DNA of 13,368 nt from Nitrospiraceae bacterium (GCA_011391455.1 JAABQN010000032.1:1-13368); one strand, 5' to 3'; counted from the first letter of the stretch, positions 1 to 6,715 are shown. Notes: generated by a model from the letters alone, not told the origin. Made by a program: numbers and translations.

Positions 1-871
1 CAGCCAGACTCACCGAGGTCATGAACATCGCCACCAACGGCTCGCCGCGCAGATAGCCCAAGGCGAACACGACGGCGACGACAGCCAGCGCCAGCCACAA
101 GAGGGTATAGCCGAATTGTTCGAGCCGGCGTTGCAGCGGGGTTTCCGCCCGTTCAGCCTCCGACTCCTTCTGAATCATCGAGGCGATCCGACCCAGCTCC
201 GTTTTGAGCGCCGTTGCGACGACCACCGCGCGGGCCTTGCCTGAAACCGCGATGGTGCCCATGAATGCCATATTGGTCCGGTCGGCCAAGGGCGCATCGT
301 GCCTGTCGAGGACAATTGTCGCTTTCTGAACCGGTGTGGATTCGCCGGTCAGCGACGCTTCTTGCGCCTGAAAATTTGCGGCATAGATGAGCCGAGCATC
401 CGCTGGGATACGGTCGCCAGCCTCCAGGAGAATGACATCTCCGGGCACCAATTCACGCGCGGGGATGGACCGGAGGACGCCGTCACGGAACACCCGCGCC
501 GTCGCCACCGACATCTTCCGCAGCGCCGCCAAAGACCGTTCCGCCCGAAACTCCTGGACGAATCCCAGGACTCCGTTGAGCAACACGATGGCCAAGATCG
601 CCACCGCATCGAGCCAATCTTCCAAGAGACCCGAGATGACCGCCGCCCCGATCAGCACCCAGACAATGACGCTCGTGAACTGAGACAGAAACAGCTTCAC
701 CAGTGACGGTGGGGGAGCTTCGGGCAGTTCGTTGGGGCCGAATTCAGTGCGACGGCTCTCGACTTCCTGGCCGGCAAGTCCGCGCTCAGAATCGGTGCCA
801 AGGAGGGCTATGAGCTTGTCCGGCGTGAACTGCCAAGTCTTGGTCGTCTGGCTCTCTAGCAACTGAGGCAT
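1..871 (-). CDS. P2-type cation-transporting ATPase, N-terminal part (cut by window edge)
   Basis: This is a membrane ATPase that moves a cation by forming an aspartyl-phosphate. About 290 residues are visible without a stop. Residues about 12-52 form the N-terminal cation-ATPase domain (ending in GPNELPE). Two membrane segments follow at about 58-106. The actuator domain contains PGDVILLEAGDRIPADARL (143-161) and the dephosphorylation loop TGES (175-178). A third membrane segment lies near 240-265. The window ends just before the expected PEGLP segment, so the DKTGT phosphorylation site and the ion-binding residues are outside it. The family is usually about 900 residues long. An ATG at 880 is in frame, but the AGAAGG ribosome site abuts it; the same site lies 9 bases before the ATG at 871, so I chose 871. 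It starts 14 bases after the exchanger gene and is probably cotranscribed with it. Ca2+, Na+ or H+ are all possible substrates. Confidence 0.9.
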   Translation of the reverse strand, partial: MPQLLESQTTKTWQFTPDKLIALLGTDSERGLAGQEVESRRTEFGPNELPEAPPPSLVKLFLSQFTSVIVWVLIGAAVISGLLEDWLDAVAILAIVLLNGVLGFVQEFRAERSLAALRKMSVATARVFRDGVLRSIPARELVPGDVILLEAGDRIPADARLIYAANFQAQEASLTGESTPVQKATIVLDRHDAPLADRTNMAFMGTIAVSGKARAVVVATALKTELGRIASMIQKESEAERAETPLQRRLEQFGYTLLWLALAVVAVVFALGYLRGEPLVAMFMTSVSLA

Positions 872-885
872 AGCGAACATCCTTC

Positions 886-1914
886 TTATTGAAACAACAA
901 CCAGAGCCCGAGGCAGTAGCCGAGAATGATCAGAAAACTATCCGGCTCGATCAGTAAGTATCGTTTTTCGACGCGATAAATGATTCCCATCAAGCCAATG
1001 CTCATCAGGAGGATGCTCCACAGAGCCGTCATCGCATGTGTATCCGAGATGGCGTTAAAGATCGATCCGCCCCGATAAGCCACATCGACGAAGAAGAAGG
1101 CCGCCATGTTGAACGCGTTGCTCCCGAAGAGATTCCCGACCGCAAGGTCGAAGGCGCCGAGTCGCACCGCCGCAATGGCTGTGACCAGCTCTGGGAGCGA
1201 CGTGGAGATGCCCACGAGCGAGGTGCCGATGAACGTCGCGCTAATCCCGGATTGCTCGGCGATCGCGTTTGCCGAACCAGCCAGGAACGGCGCCGCCACG
1301 AGCAACCCCAGCGTCGCCACGGCAAATCCGATGGACGCGCGGCGCAGTTCTTCGCGCTTACTCGGTTGTTTCGGCTCCTCCGCCGTCTGCCCTTCCACGA
1401 CTTTCCCCTGCTCCCGTTGCCGCCACTTGCTGCTTTCTTGTCTGAACACCAACCGCATGCCGAAGATGTAGAGGAGCAGCAACAGCAAGCTCCCGATCCC
1501 GACCCCGCCAAGCTTGACATCCGATCCATAGAGTACAAAAAAAGCGGCAAGTACGGTGAGAAAGATCGCCAAGCCGGCACTCAGGGCATGCTCGAACGCG
1601 GCCTGCTGCCAGACCCGTTTCTGTCGATGCATCAGGTCGATGATGCCAAGGATCAACATATTGGCCATGTTGCTGCCGAACAGATCGCCCGCGGCGAGAT
1701 CGGGCACATGCATGAGGGCGGCGCTCACATCGGTGAAGATCTCGGGGAGCGACGTCGCCGACGCCATCAGCACGACGCCGATCCAGAGGCCACCCAGCCC
1801 GGTGAGGTCCGCGATCTGATCGCCATAACGGGACAGTTTCGTTCCGGCATAGACAATCACCGCCGCGCTCAGCAGAAAGATCGCCCACGGCACCAGCCCT
1901 TCACCCCAGACCAT
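886..1914 (-). CDS. Ca2+/cation antiporter (CaCA family, sodium/calcium exchanger-like)
   Basis: This is a 342-residue polytopic inner-membrane protein of the CaCA superfamily, which exchanges Na+ or H+ for Ca2+ or another cation. Both alpha repeats are present. Alpha-1 has ATSLPE at 53-58 followed by GDLFGSNMAN at 76-85; alpha-2 has GTSLVGISTSLPELVTA, then GNLFGSNAFNM. The acidic residue of each SLPE motif is the expected ion ligand. The two halves are joined by a charged loop at about residues 158-192, rich in K, E, Q and R. The ATG at 1914 is preceded by AAAGGAG about 8 bases upstream. The stop lies 14 bases before the P-type ATPase start, so the two probably form one transcript. The length is normal for bacterial YrbG-like exchangers. 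The ion specificity cannot be read from the sequence; a sodium-coupled role is inferred from the neighbouring nqr and nhaD genes. Confidence 0.9.
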   Translation of the reverse strand: MVWGEGLVPWAIFLLSAAVIVYAGTKLSRYGDQIADLTGLGGLWIGVVLMASATSLPEIFTDVSAALMHVPDLAAGDLFGSNMANMLILGIIDLMHRQKRVWQQAAFEHALSAGLAIFLTVLAAFFVLYGSDVKLGGVGIGSLLLLLLYIFGMRLVFRQESSKWRQREQGKVVEGQTAEEPKQPSKREELRRASIGFAVATLGLLVAAPFLAGSANAIAEQSGISATFIGTSLVGISTSLPELVTAIAAVRLGAFDLAVGNLFGSNAFNMAAFFFVDVAYRGGSIFNAISDTHAMTALWSILLMSIGLMGIIYRVEKRYLLIEPDSFLIILGYCLGLWLLFQ

Positions 1915-2157
1915 CAGCCCACTCCTTTAGCGACACGTCCACTTCACGACCGACACAGAACAGGACGCATGCCATGGGACCGATCATTTCTCGCGGTCCC
2001 AGCACGAGCAAATCTGCTCGTTGATTCATCGTACATGTGAGGATCGGTTCAGCCCGATAGCCCTTTGAATGGCAGGAATAATTCCGGCCTGGTACCCGTC
2101 GCCTACGACACCATGTTGCGGATCTGCTTAACCACCACAGGGAAGCCCGTGAGAAAC
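1915..2157. other. Spacer between the exchanger gene and the zinc-ribbon gene
   Basis: This 243-base stretch contains the exchanger's ribosome site (AAAGGAG), the two hairpins at 1976-2021, and an open frame of 42 codons (2029 down to 1901) that overlaps the exchanger start. Near its upper end, a GTGAG/CTCAC hairpin covers the stop of the zinc-ribbon gene. I recognise no protein family and no clear terminator here. Confidence 0.6.
1976..2021 (-). promoter_or_regulatory. Two adjacent hairpins in the leader of the exchanger-ATPase pair
   Basis: Two perfect 7-bp stems lie side by side 60-110 bases upstream of the exchanger start. One is GGGACCG/CGGTCCC (1976-1982 with 1994-2000, 11-base loop). 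The other is ACGAGCA/TGCTCGT (2004-2010 with 2015-2021, 4-base loop). Neither is followed by a T tract in the direction of transcription, so simple terminators are unlikely. They could be leader RNA structure or protein sites. No function is known, and the stems may be chance in GC-rich DNA. Confidence 0.3.
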
Positions 2158-2721
2158 TCACCCTGCCAGGACCTTCTCCCTCTTTTTGAGTTCGCCCCTC
2201 TTGCCTTCTGGCCCCTGCCACGTCACCCGGACCATCATATCACGATGGGCCCAGTGATAGACGGCCTTCCCTTTGTACGACCGCACCAGCGCACGGCCGA
2301 GGCGCTGCGCCAGCCGGTCGTTGGTCGTCTGCACTTCCAACTCATTCTTACGCCGTACGATCTTCATCACTCGATCAAGGGGATTGACCGATACAGCGCG
2401 CGCTTCCACATTGGCGATCAACCCCCTGATCTCAGAATCATGCTCCCTCAGACCTGACCATGTCAGGGTGACGATGCCCTCGGGATAGTCGTCACGAATT
2501 TTCTGGCAGGCTGGACAGACGAGCTTTCGCGTGCGAGGGGATGCCGCCAGCTTGGAGGCTTTGACTTCATCGAAATGCCACCGCTTGTCTGCATAAATAG
2601 CCAGACATTTCCGGCAGATTGCCGGCCCTTTCGGGGCCTTGAGCATCGCATAGGGATCTTGCTTGGGATGCTCTCTTTCCTTGTACGACGTCGTGTAACG
2701 TTTGCCTTGTCTTGTACTCAT
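2158..2721 (-). CDS. BCAM0308-family zinc-ribbon protein (function unknown)
   Basis: This 187-residue soluble protein has a basic N-terminus. It has a treble-clef or zinc-ribbon-like pair of CxxC motifs: CRKC at 36-39 and CPAC at 69-72, followed by QKIRDDYPEGIVTLTWSG. The C-terminal half (about 95-170) holds ISxNVEARA-like and LAQRLGRALVRSYKGKA segments, which I recognise from the BCAM0308 family. Members are often labelled as NMD-like proteins affecting ribosome stability or mRNA decay, but to my knowledge that name is unproven. The frame stays open to 3057, but the upstream extension looks non-coding. I chose the ATG at 2721 because GAGGAGA lies about 10 bases upstream and the family-like sequence begins there. 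It lies between the exchanger and the NhaD genes with spacers on both sides, so it is probably transcribed alone. RNA or ribosome binding is an inference from the zinc ribbon. Confidence 0.75.
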   Translation of the reverse strand: MSTRQGKRYTTSYKEREHPKQDPYAMLKAPKGPAICRKCLAIYADKRWHFDEVKASKLAASPRTRKLVCPACQKIRDDYPEGIVTLTWSGLREHDSEIRGLIANVEARAVSVNPLDRVMKIVRRKNELEVQTTNDRLAQRLGRALVRSYKGKAVYHWAHRDMMVRVTWQGPEGKRGELKKREKVLAG

Positions 2722-3089
2722 GTGAGATGTCTCCTCGTGCCATGGCTGATCAGTGCGCAGAATCGACCGTTCGCCGACAAGGCAATTCTCGATACATCGC
2801 TGCCTCGATATGAAACATGCAGACCCTATGCCAATAGGTTCGCAGGACCTGAACTTCGCCTTCGCAAGACATTGTCCCTTCATCCTCATCGAGCCCTCAG
2901 CAAGCCGCCGATCCCGCTGAGGCATATCGGGGCAGTCGGACAGGTTGTGCTGGGGAAAATAGCCGCAACGGGAGACCGTGCCGCGCAGCACAGTATTTCG
3001 TTCGTTCACCGTGCGCGTCAGAGACGACCTATCCCCGCACAACCGCCCGCCTCTCACAGGGGACAGCGCGATCGCAGGAAGTCTAAATG
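2722..3089. other. Non-coding spacer upstream of the zinc-ribbon gene
   Basis: Open frames cross this 368-base stretch on both strands, but none resembles a family I know. The minus-strand frame is only an upstream extension of the zinc-ribbon gene, rich in R, C and S. The stretch holds a hairpin with a 7-bp stem (CCTCAGC/GCTGAGG, 2895-2922), listed separately as a decayed repeat, and the zinc-ribbon gene's ribosome site. I found no convincing promoter. Confidence 0.55.
2895..2945. repeat. Possible degenerate copy of the REP-like palindrome
   Basis: The stem CCTCAGC/GCTGAGG (2895-2901 with 2916-2922) is followed by a stretch that matches the palindrome at 13314-13350. Both contain CTGAGGCATA, then TCG, then GCAGT, then a GG-ending tail, with one base inserted or deleted. 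The similarity is visible by eye but degenerate, so chance cannot be excluded. Confidence 0.3.
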
Positions 3090-3121
3090 AAAAACGCGGC
3101 CCCCTAAGGATGAAAGAGGGC
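3090..3121 (-). terminator. Rho-independent terminator-like hairpin at the end of the nhaD remnant
   Basis: Read on the minus strand, a GCCCTC/GGGGGC stem (6 bp with one G-T pair, 11-base loop) is followed by CGCG and then TTTTT. The stop codon of the NhaD remnant (3104-3106) lies inside the hairpin. It is probably the original terminator of the lost second antiporter gene. The stem is short and the T run is offset by four bases. Confidence 0.4.
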
Positions 3122-3256
3122 GCCGTTCAATGCGAAATGAACGGCGATACTTGCGGCATAGCCCAAGGCAATGGCCCAAATCCATTTCAAGTGGGCCGAG
3201 AAGGTATAGATCCCCCGGGCCTGCCCCATGAGGGCCACGTCCGCTGCCGAGCCGAT
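3104..3256 (-). pseudogene. C-terminal remnant of a second NhaD-type Na+/H+ antiporter
   Basis: In one uninterrupted minus-strand frame this stretch encodes 50 residues and a stop. It starts IGSAADVALMGQARG and continues through YTF, HLKW, AIALGYAASIAVH. It aligns to residues 438-485 of the intact NhaD next door: 32 of 48 residues are identical, but only about 83 of 144 bases. Most differences are silent, so this was a separate functional paralogue for a long time and not a recent tandem copy. The match stops abruptly at 3256; upstream of that no NhaD residues can be read in any frame. Everything before the last membrane region is gone, so no working protein is expected. Its terminator appears to survive at 3090-3121, and a copy of the nhaD leader element lies about 220 bases upstream (3477-3510), as expected if the body of the gene was deleted. 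Confidence 0.8.
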
Positions 3257-3653
3257 TCGCGTATCGGTGGGGGGATCCGAGAATATTTACGATTGGCGTC
3301 AGATTCTGGCGGAAAGTTATTGGTAGCGGCCAGCCGTATCCTAACAGACCGAGACTCGCGACCGCGGCGATTTATATTTGGACGCTAGCCTTGTTCGCTC
3401 AACGAATAAGTCGCACATACCTTTTACGCTATCTTCGATGGCGTGGCGGATATCTTTTATCGATGTGCAACTCGGTGAACGGGTGTTCGTCTTTACGATG
3501 GATCGAGAACTGCGGAACGGAGCGCGGTAGCGGCTCGAAGCCTGTCTCTCCTCCATTTCTATATTTCGATGTTGGCCGCAGGGGCGCTGATCAGCTGCAG
3601 GCCGTGGTCAATGATAGAGTTAGGGTGACCTGATTCTTCAGAAATCTTCCCGC
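3257..3653. other. Decayed spacer between the nhaD remnant and nhaD
   Basis: This stretch of nearly 400 bases is less GC-rich to the eye than its surroundings and has no recognisable gene. It contains the nhaD-leader-like element at 3477-3510. A 71-codon minus-strand frame (3341-3556) resembles no family I know and carries no NhaD residues. It is best read as the scar left by the loss of the second antiporter, plus the 3' flank of the intact nhaD. A weak GATTT/GAATC stem near 3632-3646 lacks a T tract and is not a convincing terminator. Confidence 0.55.
3477..3510 (-). repeat. Copy A of the 34-base nhaD leader element
   Basis: It is identical to the stretch at 5152-5185 at 30 of 34 positions, including the core GTTCGTCTTTACG (plus-strand reading). 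On the minus strand it contains a GAAC-ACCC-GTTC mini-hairpin. It lies upstream of the nhaD remnant in the orientation and position that the lost gene's leader would have had. Confidence 0.65.
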
Positions 3654-5111
3654 TCAGAACGTGCGCGCATTGATCCACATGTGCACAAGAATGCTCGCGC
3701 CATACCCAAGTGCAATAGCCGGAGTCCATTTGAGATGACTGAAAAACGTATATTGTCCTTTCGACTGCCCCATCAGCGCGACACCAGCCGCAGATCCGAT
3801 GGAAAGAAGACTTCCCCCAACTCCTGCGGTCAGCGTCACGAGCAACCATTGGCCTTCGGAAATGTCTGGGTTCATGGTCAACACCGCGAACATGATCGGG
3901 ATGTTGTCGACAATGGCCGATAAGATCCCGATCGAGATGTTGGCGAAGGTTGGACCCCACTGGGAGTAGAGCACTTGGGAGGCCAAGGCCATATAGCCGA
4001 TATGGCCAAGCCCGCCGACGCACAGGACGACGCCATAGAAGAACAACAGCGTGTCCCACTCAGCTCGGGCAACCTTTTGAAACACGTCAAATGGGACGAC
4101 ATCTCCGATCACCCCTTTGTTGTAGGTCGAGGAGTGGTGGCGTTTCCGGTTCAGGAAATGCCCAAACAACCCAAGATACGCAAATCCGGTCATCATCCCC
4201 AGGACTGGGGGAAGATGAAGAAAATTGTGAAAGCTGACCGCCGTGCAAATGGTCAGAAGAAACAACCCAAGAATGCGCTTGGCTCCGATCTTCATGTGGA
4301 CGACTTCAGAGGATGGCGGTGGAGACATTCGAGGGACGGCATAATGCATGATCGCGGCAGGCACAAGAAAGTTCACCGCTGAGGGGATAAACAGCTGAAA
4401 AAAGTCAAAGAACCCAAGGATCCCCTTTTGCCACACCATCAGGGTTGTGATATCTCCGAAGGGGCAGAATGCTCCACCCGCATTGGCCGCCACCACGATA
4501 TTGACGCACGAGATGTTGACAAATTTCGGGCTGTGGGCACCCACAGCCATGACCACGGCACACATCAAGAGGGCGGTGGTGAGGTTGTCAGCCAACGACG
4601 AGATGAAAAAAGCCAGGACCCCAGTGATCCAGAAGAGTTGCCGGTAGCTGAACCCATTACGAACCAGCCACGAGCGGATTGAATCGAACACGAGTCGCTC
4701 ATCGAGGGCGTTGATGTAGGTCATGGCGACCAGCAGGAACAACATCAGTTCCGCGTATTCCATCAGGTTGTGCCGGAAGGCATTTTCAACCGTTTCGGTT
4801 TGACCGTGCGGATATGCGAGGGCGATCGCCGCCCATATGATCCCAGCGGCAAGAATCACCGGTTTGGACTTGCGCAGGTGGGTAAACTCCTCGGACATCA
4901 CCAGCACATACGCCAGGACAAATATGCACAGCGCAAAATACCCCACTGGTGAGGTGGTCAAATCAATCCATGTGTTCGATTCCGTTGCAGCCAACGTGAG
5001 AGAAGGCAACCCGAAAACGATAAACGCGGAACCAAGACTGACGTGAAAGAAACGGTGCGCGTTAACCAGCAAGTACCAAACGCGCATGAAAAAGAGGGCA
5101 AAGCGGTTCAC
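3654..5111 (-). CDS. nhaD: NhaD-type Na+/H+ antiporter
   Basis: This 485-residue inner-membrane protein of the ion transporter superfamily exchanges cytoplasmic Na+ (or Li+) for external H+. Family hallmarks are SLADNLTTALL at 172-182, NIVVAANAGGAFCPFGDITT at 204-223, SAIVDNIPIMF at 398-408 and GSLLSIGSAAGVALMGQ at 433-449; the two conserved DN pairs are the likely ion-site residues. Hydrophobic segments run through most of the chain, and the length matches characterised NhaD proteins of about 480 residues. The start is a GTG at 5111 with AAGGA 9 bases upstream. The out-of-frame ATG at 5121 and the in-frame ATG at residue 9 lack a ribosome site. The gene lies 351 bases downstream of nqrM, on the same strand but with its own leader. 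It probably couples the sodium gradient made by NQR to pH homeostasis, which is an inference from the neighbourhood. Confidence 0.93.
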   Translation of the reverse strand: MNRFALFFMRVWYLLVNAHRFFHVSLGSAFIVFGLPSLTLAATESNTWIDLTTSPVGYFALCIFVLAYVLVMSEEFTHLRKSKPVILAAGIIWAAIALAYPHGQTETVENAFRHNLMEYAELMLFLLVAMTYINALDERLVFDSIRSWLVRNGFSYRQLFWITGVLAFFISSLADNLTTALLMCAVVMAVGAHSPKFVNISCVNIVVAANAGGAFCPFGDITTLMVWQKGILGFFDFFQLFIPSAVNFLVPAAIMHYAVPRMSPPPSSEVVHMKIGAKRILGLFLLTICTAVSFHNFLHLPPVLGMMTGFAYLGLFGHFLNRKRHHSSTYNKGVIGDVVPFDVFQKVARAEWDTLLFFYGVVLCVGGLGHIGYMALASQVLYSQWGPTFANISIGILSAIVDNIPIMFAVLTMNPDISEGQWLLVTLTAGVGGSLLSIGSAAGVALMGQSKGQYTFFSHLKWTPAIALGYGASILVHMWINARTF

Positions 5112-5151
5112 ACACGACCATCCTTTCGAGGACCATCACCGTTGGCTGAGA

Positions 5152-5185
5152 GAACGGCTGTTCGTCTTTACGGTGGATCGGGAAT
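5152..5185 (-). promoter_or_regulatory. Copy B of the 34-base element, in the nhaD leader
   Basis: This element lies 41-74 bases upstream of the nhaD start codon and matches 3477-3510 at 30 of 34 positions. On the minus strand it reads CACCGT, then AAAGACG, then a GAAC-AGCC-GTTC hairpin; an ACGGTG about 27 bases past CACCGT could close an outer 6-bp stem. It could be a transcription-factor site or part of a leader RNA. I cannot assign it to a known riboswitch class. Confidence 0.5.
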
Positions 5186-5291
5186 TGTCGAATGGGAATC
5201 GTTCGTGTATCGCCGAATTGTAGATTCAGAGGTCGTGGTTCGAAGTGACAACCGCACGATCCAGATACACCGGAAATCCCAACGGAACCGG

Positions 5292-5321
5292 ACGTTACAC
5301 AGGCAGACGTGTGAAAATCAA
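5292..5321 (-). promoter_or_regulatory. Possible sigma70-type promoter for nhaD
   Basis: On the minus strand a TTGATT (-35) and a TAACGT (-10) are separated by 18 bases, about 180 bases upstream of the nhaD start. Both hexamers are imperfect, so this is a weak prediction. If it is correct, the transcript leader would be about 170 bases long and would include the 34-base element. Confidence 0.25.
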
Positions 5322-5437
5322 GGCAAACTTTCCGCAGAGCATCACTATAACCTGGTTTCCCGCTCCATTGATCCCCAGTATCCCGGAAACGGAATCAGGG
5401 AAGTAAAATACGCGTGATGTCCGAAGAAGCGAGACCG

Positions 5438-5466
5438 GTAGTGCGTCCACGCCCGCTGACGACTAC
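5438..5466 (-). terminator. Hairpin over the nqrM stop codon
   Basis: A GTAGT/ACTAC outer stem (5438-5442 with 5462-5466) encloses a small GCGT-G-GACGC-like inner stem and includes the nqrM stop (5463-5465). No T tract follows on the minus strand; there is only a pyrimidine-rich stretch. It may mark the end of the nqr transcript or stabilise its 3' end. Confidence 0.25.
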
Positions 5467-5657
5467 TCTCTGCGTTGAGACTGCATACGGGCAAGACGTT
5501 CCGGGCAGGGCTTGTCGCAGCCGGCATCGCACTCCAGCCCAAGGCGTTCAAGACCGCCACAACTGCCGCCGATCGGACGGCGGCCAACCAGTACACCCAC
5601 CGCCATAGCCAGTATGGCAATACCGATGACGACAAAGGTCACCAGGAAAATTGTCAT
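5463..5657 (-). CDS. nqrM: NqrM, maturation factor of Na+-translocating NADH:quinone reductase
   Basis: This 64-residue protein (DUF539 family) is needed to assemble active NQR, probably by helping to deliver iron to the cysteine-ligated centre between NqrD and NqrE. Residues 3-25 form one hydrophobic membrane helix. It is followed by RRPIGGSCGG and four conserved cysteines (C33, C43, C47, C51) in the pattern GSCGG...C...GC.KPCP, which is diagnostic. The ATG overlaps the apbE stop by four bases (ATGA), and AGGAG lies 5 bases upstream, so translation is probably coupled to apbE. It is the last gene of the operon, its usual position in nqr clusters. It is a little shorter than many relatives, mainly at the C-terminus. 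Confidence 0.93.
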   Translation of the reverse strand: MTIFLVTFVVIGIAILAMAVGVLVGRRPIGGSCGGLERLGLECDAGCDKPCPERLARMQSQRRE

Positions 5658-6709
5658 GAAAGCTCCTGTTGACGGTAACGTTGGAAGGCGCAGCAGACGC
5701 GCTCCTCGAATGTCCCATCGCGTTCGATGATGAAGAGGACGGGAAGACTGAGCCGTTCGGCGATGGCCATGCCACGCTCAGGCCCCAACACCTGAAACGC
5801 GGTGGCCCAGGCATCGGCTCGCATGCTGGTATCTGCCAGCACCGTCACCGAGACCAAATGATTATCGACCGGCCATCCGGTTGTCGGATCAATGGTATGG
5901 GAATAGCGTCGCCCGGCGATTTCGAAAAAGTTGCGATAATTGCCCGATGTGGCGAGTGCGATGTCGCTGAGCGCCAGCATCGTTTGCACCGAGCGTTCAC
6001 CCGGCGACGGTTTCTCGATCGCGATCCGCCAGGGTGTATCGTGCTCCTTAAGACCGCGTACCCGCACCTCGCCACCTATCTCAACCATATAATGTTCAAT
6101 GCCGTGGGCGGTCATGAGTTCAGCAACCCGGTCCACACCGTACCCCTTGGCTATCCCGGAAAGATCCAGGAATACATCAGGGCGGTGCTTGCGTATCGCC
6201 GGTTGAGTCTCACGTAGTGTCAGTTTATCAGGACCGCTACGCGTGCGCGCAGCGGCGATTTCGGCTTCAAGCGGGATCCGGTCCGGATGAAACTCGGGAC
6301 CGAAGCCCCACAGATTGACCAGAGGGCCAACCGTGATGTCAAAAGCGCCTTCGCTCTGGGCTCCGATTTCGAGCGCAGCTTTGAGCACGGCAAGTAGCGA
6401 AGCGGATGCGGAAACCCAGTCCGTGGTGCGCAGACGGTTAAAGCGCGACAGTTCCGACTCCTGGTCGTAGGTGGACATGGTGTGATTGATCTCGGCCAGC
6501 AATGCGTCAACTTCTATCTGCATAGCCTTCAGCGACGGAGTGTCCTGGGCGGGACGGTATTTCACACTATAGGTGGTGCCCATGGTGCGACCACTCATGT
6601 GCAACTCTGCGACAGGCGGCTCAGGACGCAGCAGGCTGAAGCCAACACCGGCAGCCAGCAGCACTATCAAGGCAATCAACGCACGAGGGCGCAGAATGGA
6701 GGGATGCAT
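5654..6709 (-). CDS. apbE: FAD:protein FMN transferase (ApbE/Ftp)
   Basis: This enzyme uses FAD as donor to attach FMN covalently through a phosphoester bond to the threonine of SGAT-type motifs, here in NqrB and NqrC. Its 351 residues show the family motifs in order: GRTMGTTYSVKY (40-51), GAFDITVGPLVNLWGFG (121-137), DLSGIAKGYGVD (182-193), IGGEVRVRG (211-219), ATSGNYRNF (253-261), HTIDPTTGWPV (271-281) and ADAWATAFQVLG (298-309). The last three form the flavin and metal site. Residues 10-27 are a hydrophobic N-terminal anchor or signal that exports the enzyme. Unlike many ApbE proteins it has no lipobox cysteine there, so it is probably membrane-anchored and not a lipoprotein. The ATG at 6709 lies 6 bases after the nqrF stop; its ribosome site GGAGGA is the end of the nqrF coding sequence. 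Confidence 0.95.
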   Translation of the reverse strand: MHPSILRPRALIALIVLLAAGVGFSLLRPEPPVAELHMSGRTMGTTYSVKYRPAQDTPSLKAMQIEVDALLAEINHTMSTYDQESELSRFNRLRTTDWVSASASLLAVLKAALEIGAQSEGAFDITVGPLVNLWGFGPEFHPDRIPLEAEIAAARTRSGPDKLTLRETQPAIRKHRPDVFLDLSGIAKGYGVDRVAELMTAHGIEHYMVEIGGEVRVRGLKEHDTPWRIAIEKPSPGERSVQTMLALSDIALATSGNYRNFFEIAGRRYSHTIDPTTGWPVDNHLVSVTVLADTSMRADAWATAFQVLGPERGMAIAERLSLPVLFIIERDGTFEERVCCAFQRYRQQELS

Positions 6710-6715
6710 GGACGG

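Larger units (their letters stand above)
5112..5437. other. Spacer between nqrM and nhaD
   Basis: This spacer of about 330 bases has no recognisable gene. It holds the possible nhaD promoter at 5292-5321, the 34-base element at 5152-5185 and the nhaD ribosome site (AAGGA at about 5121-5125). Together with the hairpin next to nqrM, this suggests that nhaD is transcribed separately from the nqr operon, although read-through is possible. Confidence 0.55.

Noticed and set aside
1036..2040. 334-codon plus-strand open frame opposite the exchanger gene
   Set aside because: It is rich in H, R, E and Q and is antisense to a clear CaCA-family gene, so it is a shadow frame of GC-rich coding DNA.
2722..3057. 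Upstream in-frame extension of the zinc-ribbon gene to 299 residues
   Set aside because: The extension is rich in R, C and S, resembles nothing I know and has no ribosome site. A good site and the family-like N-terminus lie at 2721.
3341..3556. 71-codon minus-strand frame between nhaD and its remnant
   Set aside because: It contains no NhaD-like residues, crosses the leader element and has basic, low-quality composition.
3632..3646. GATTT/GAATC hairpin just after the nhaD stop as a terminator
   Set aside because: The stem is only five weak base pairs and no T tract follows it.
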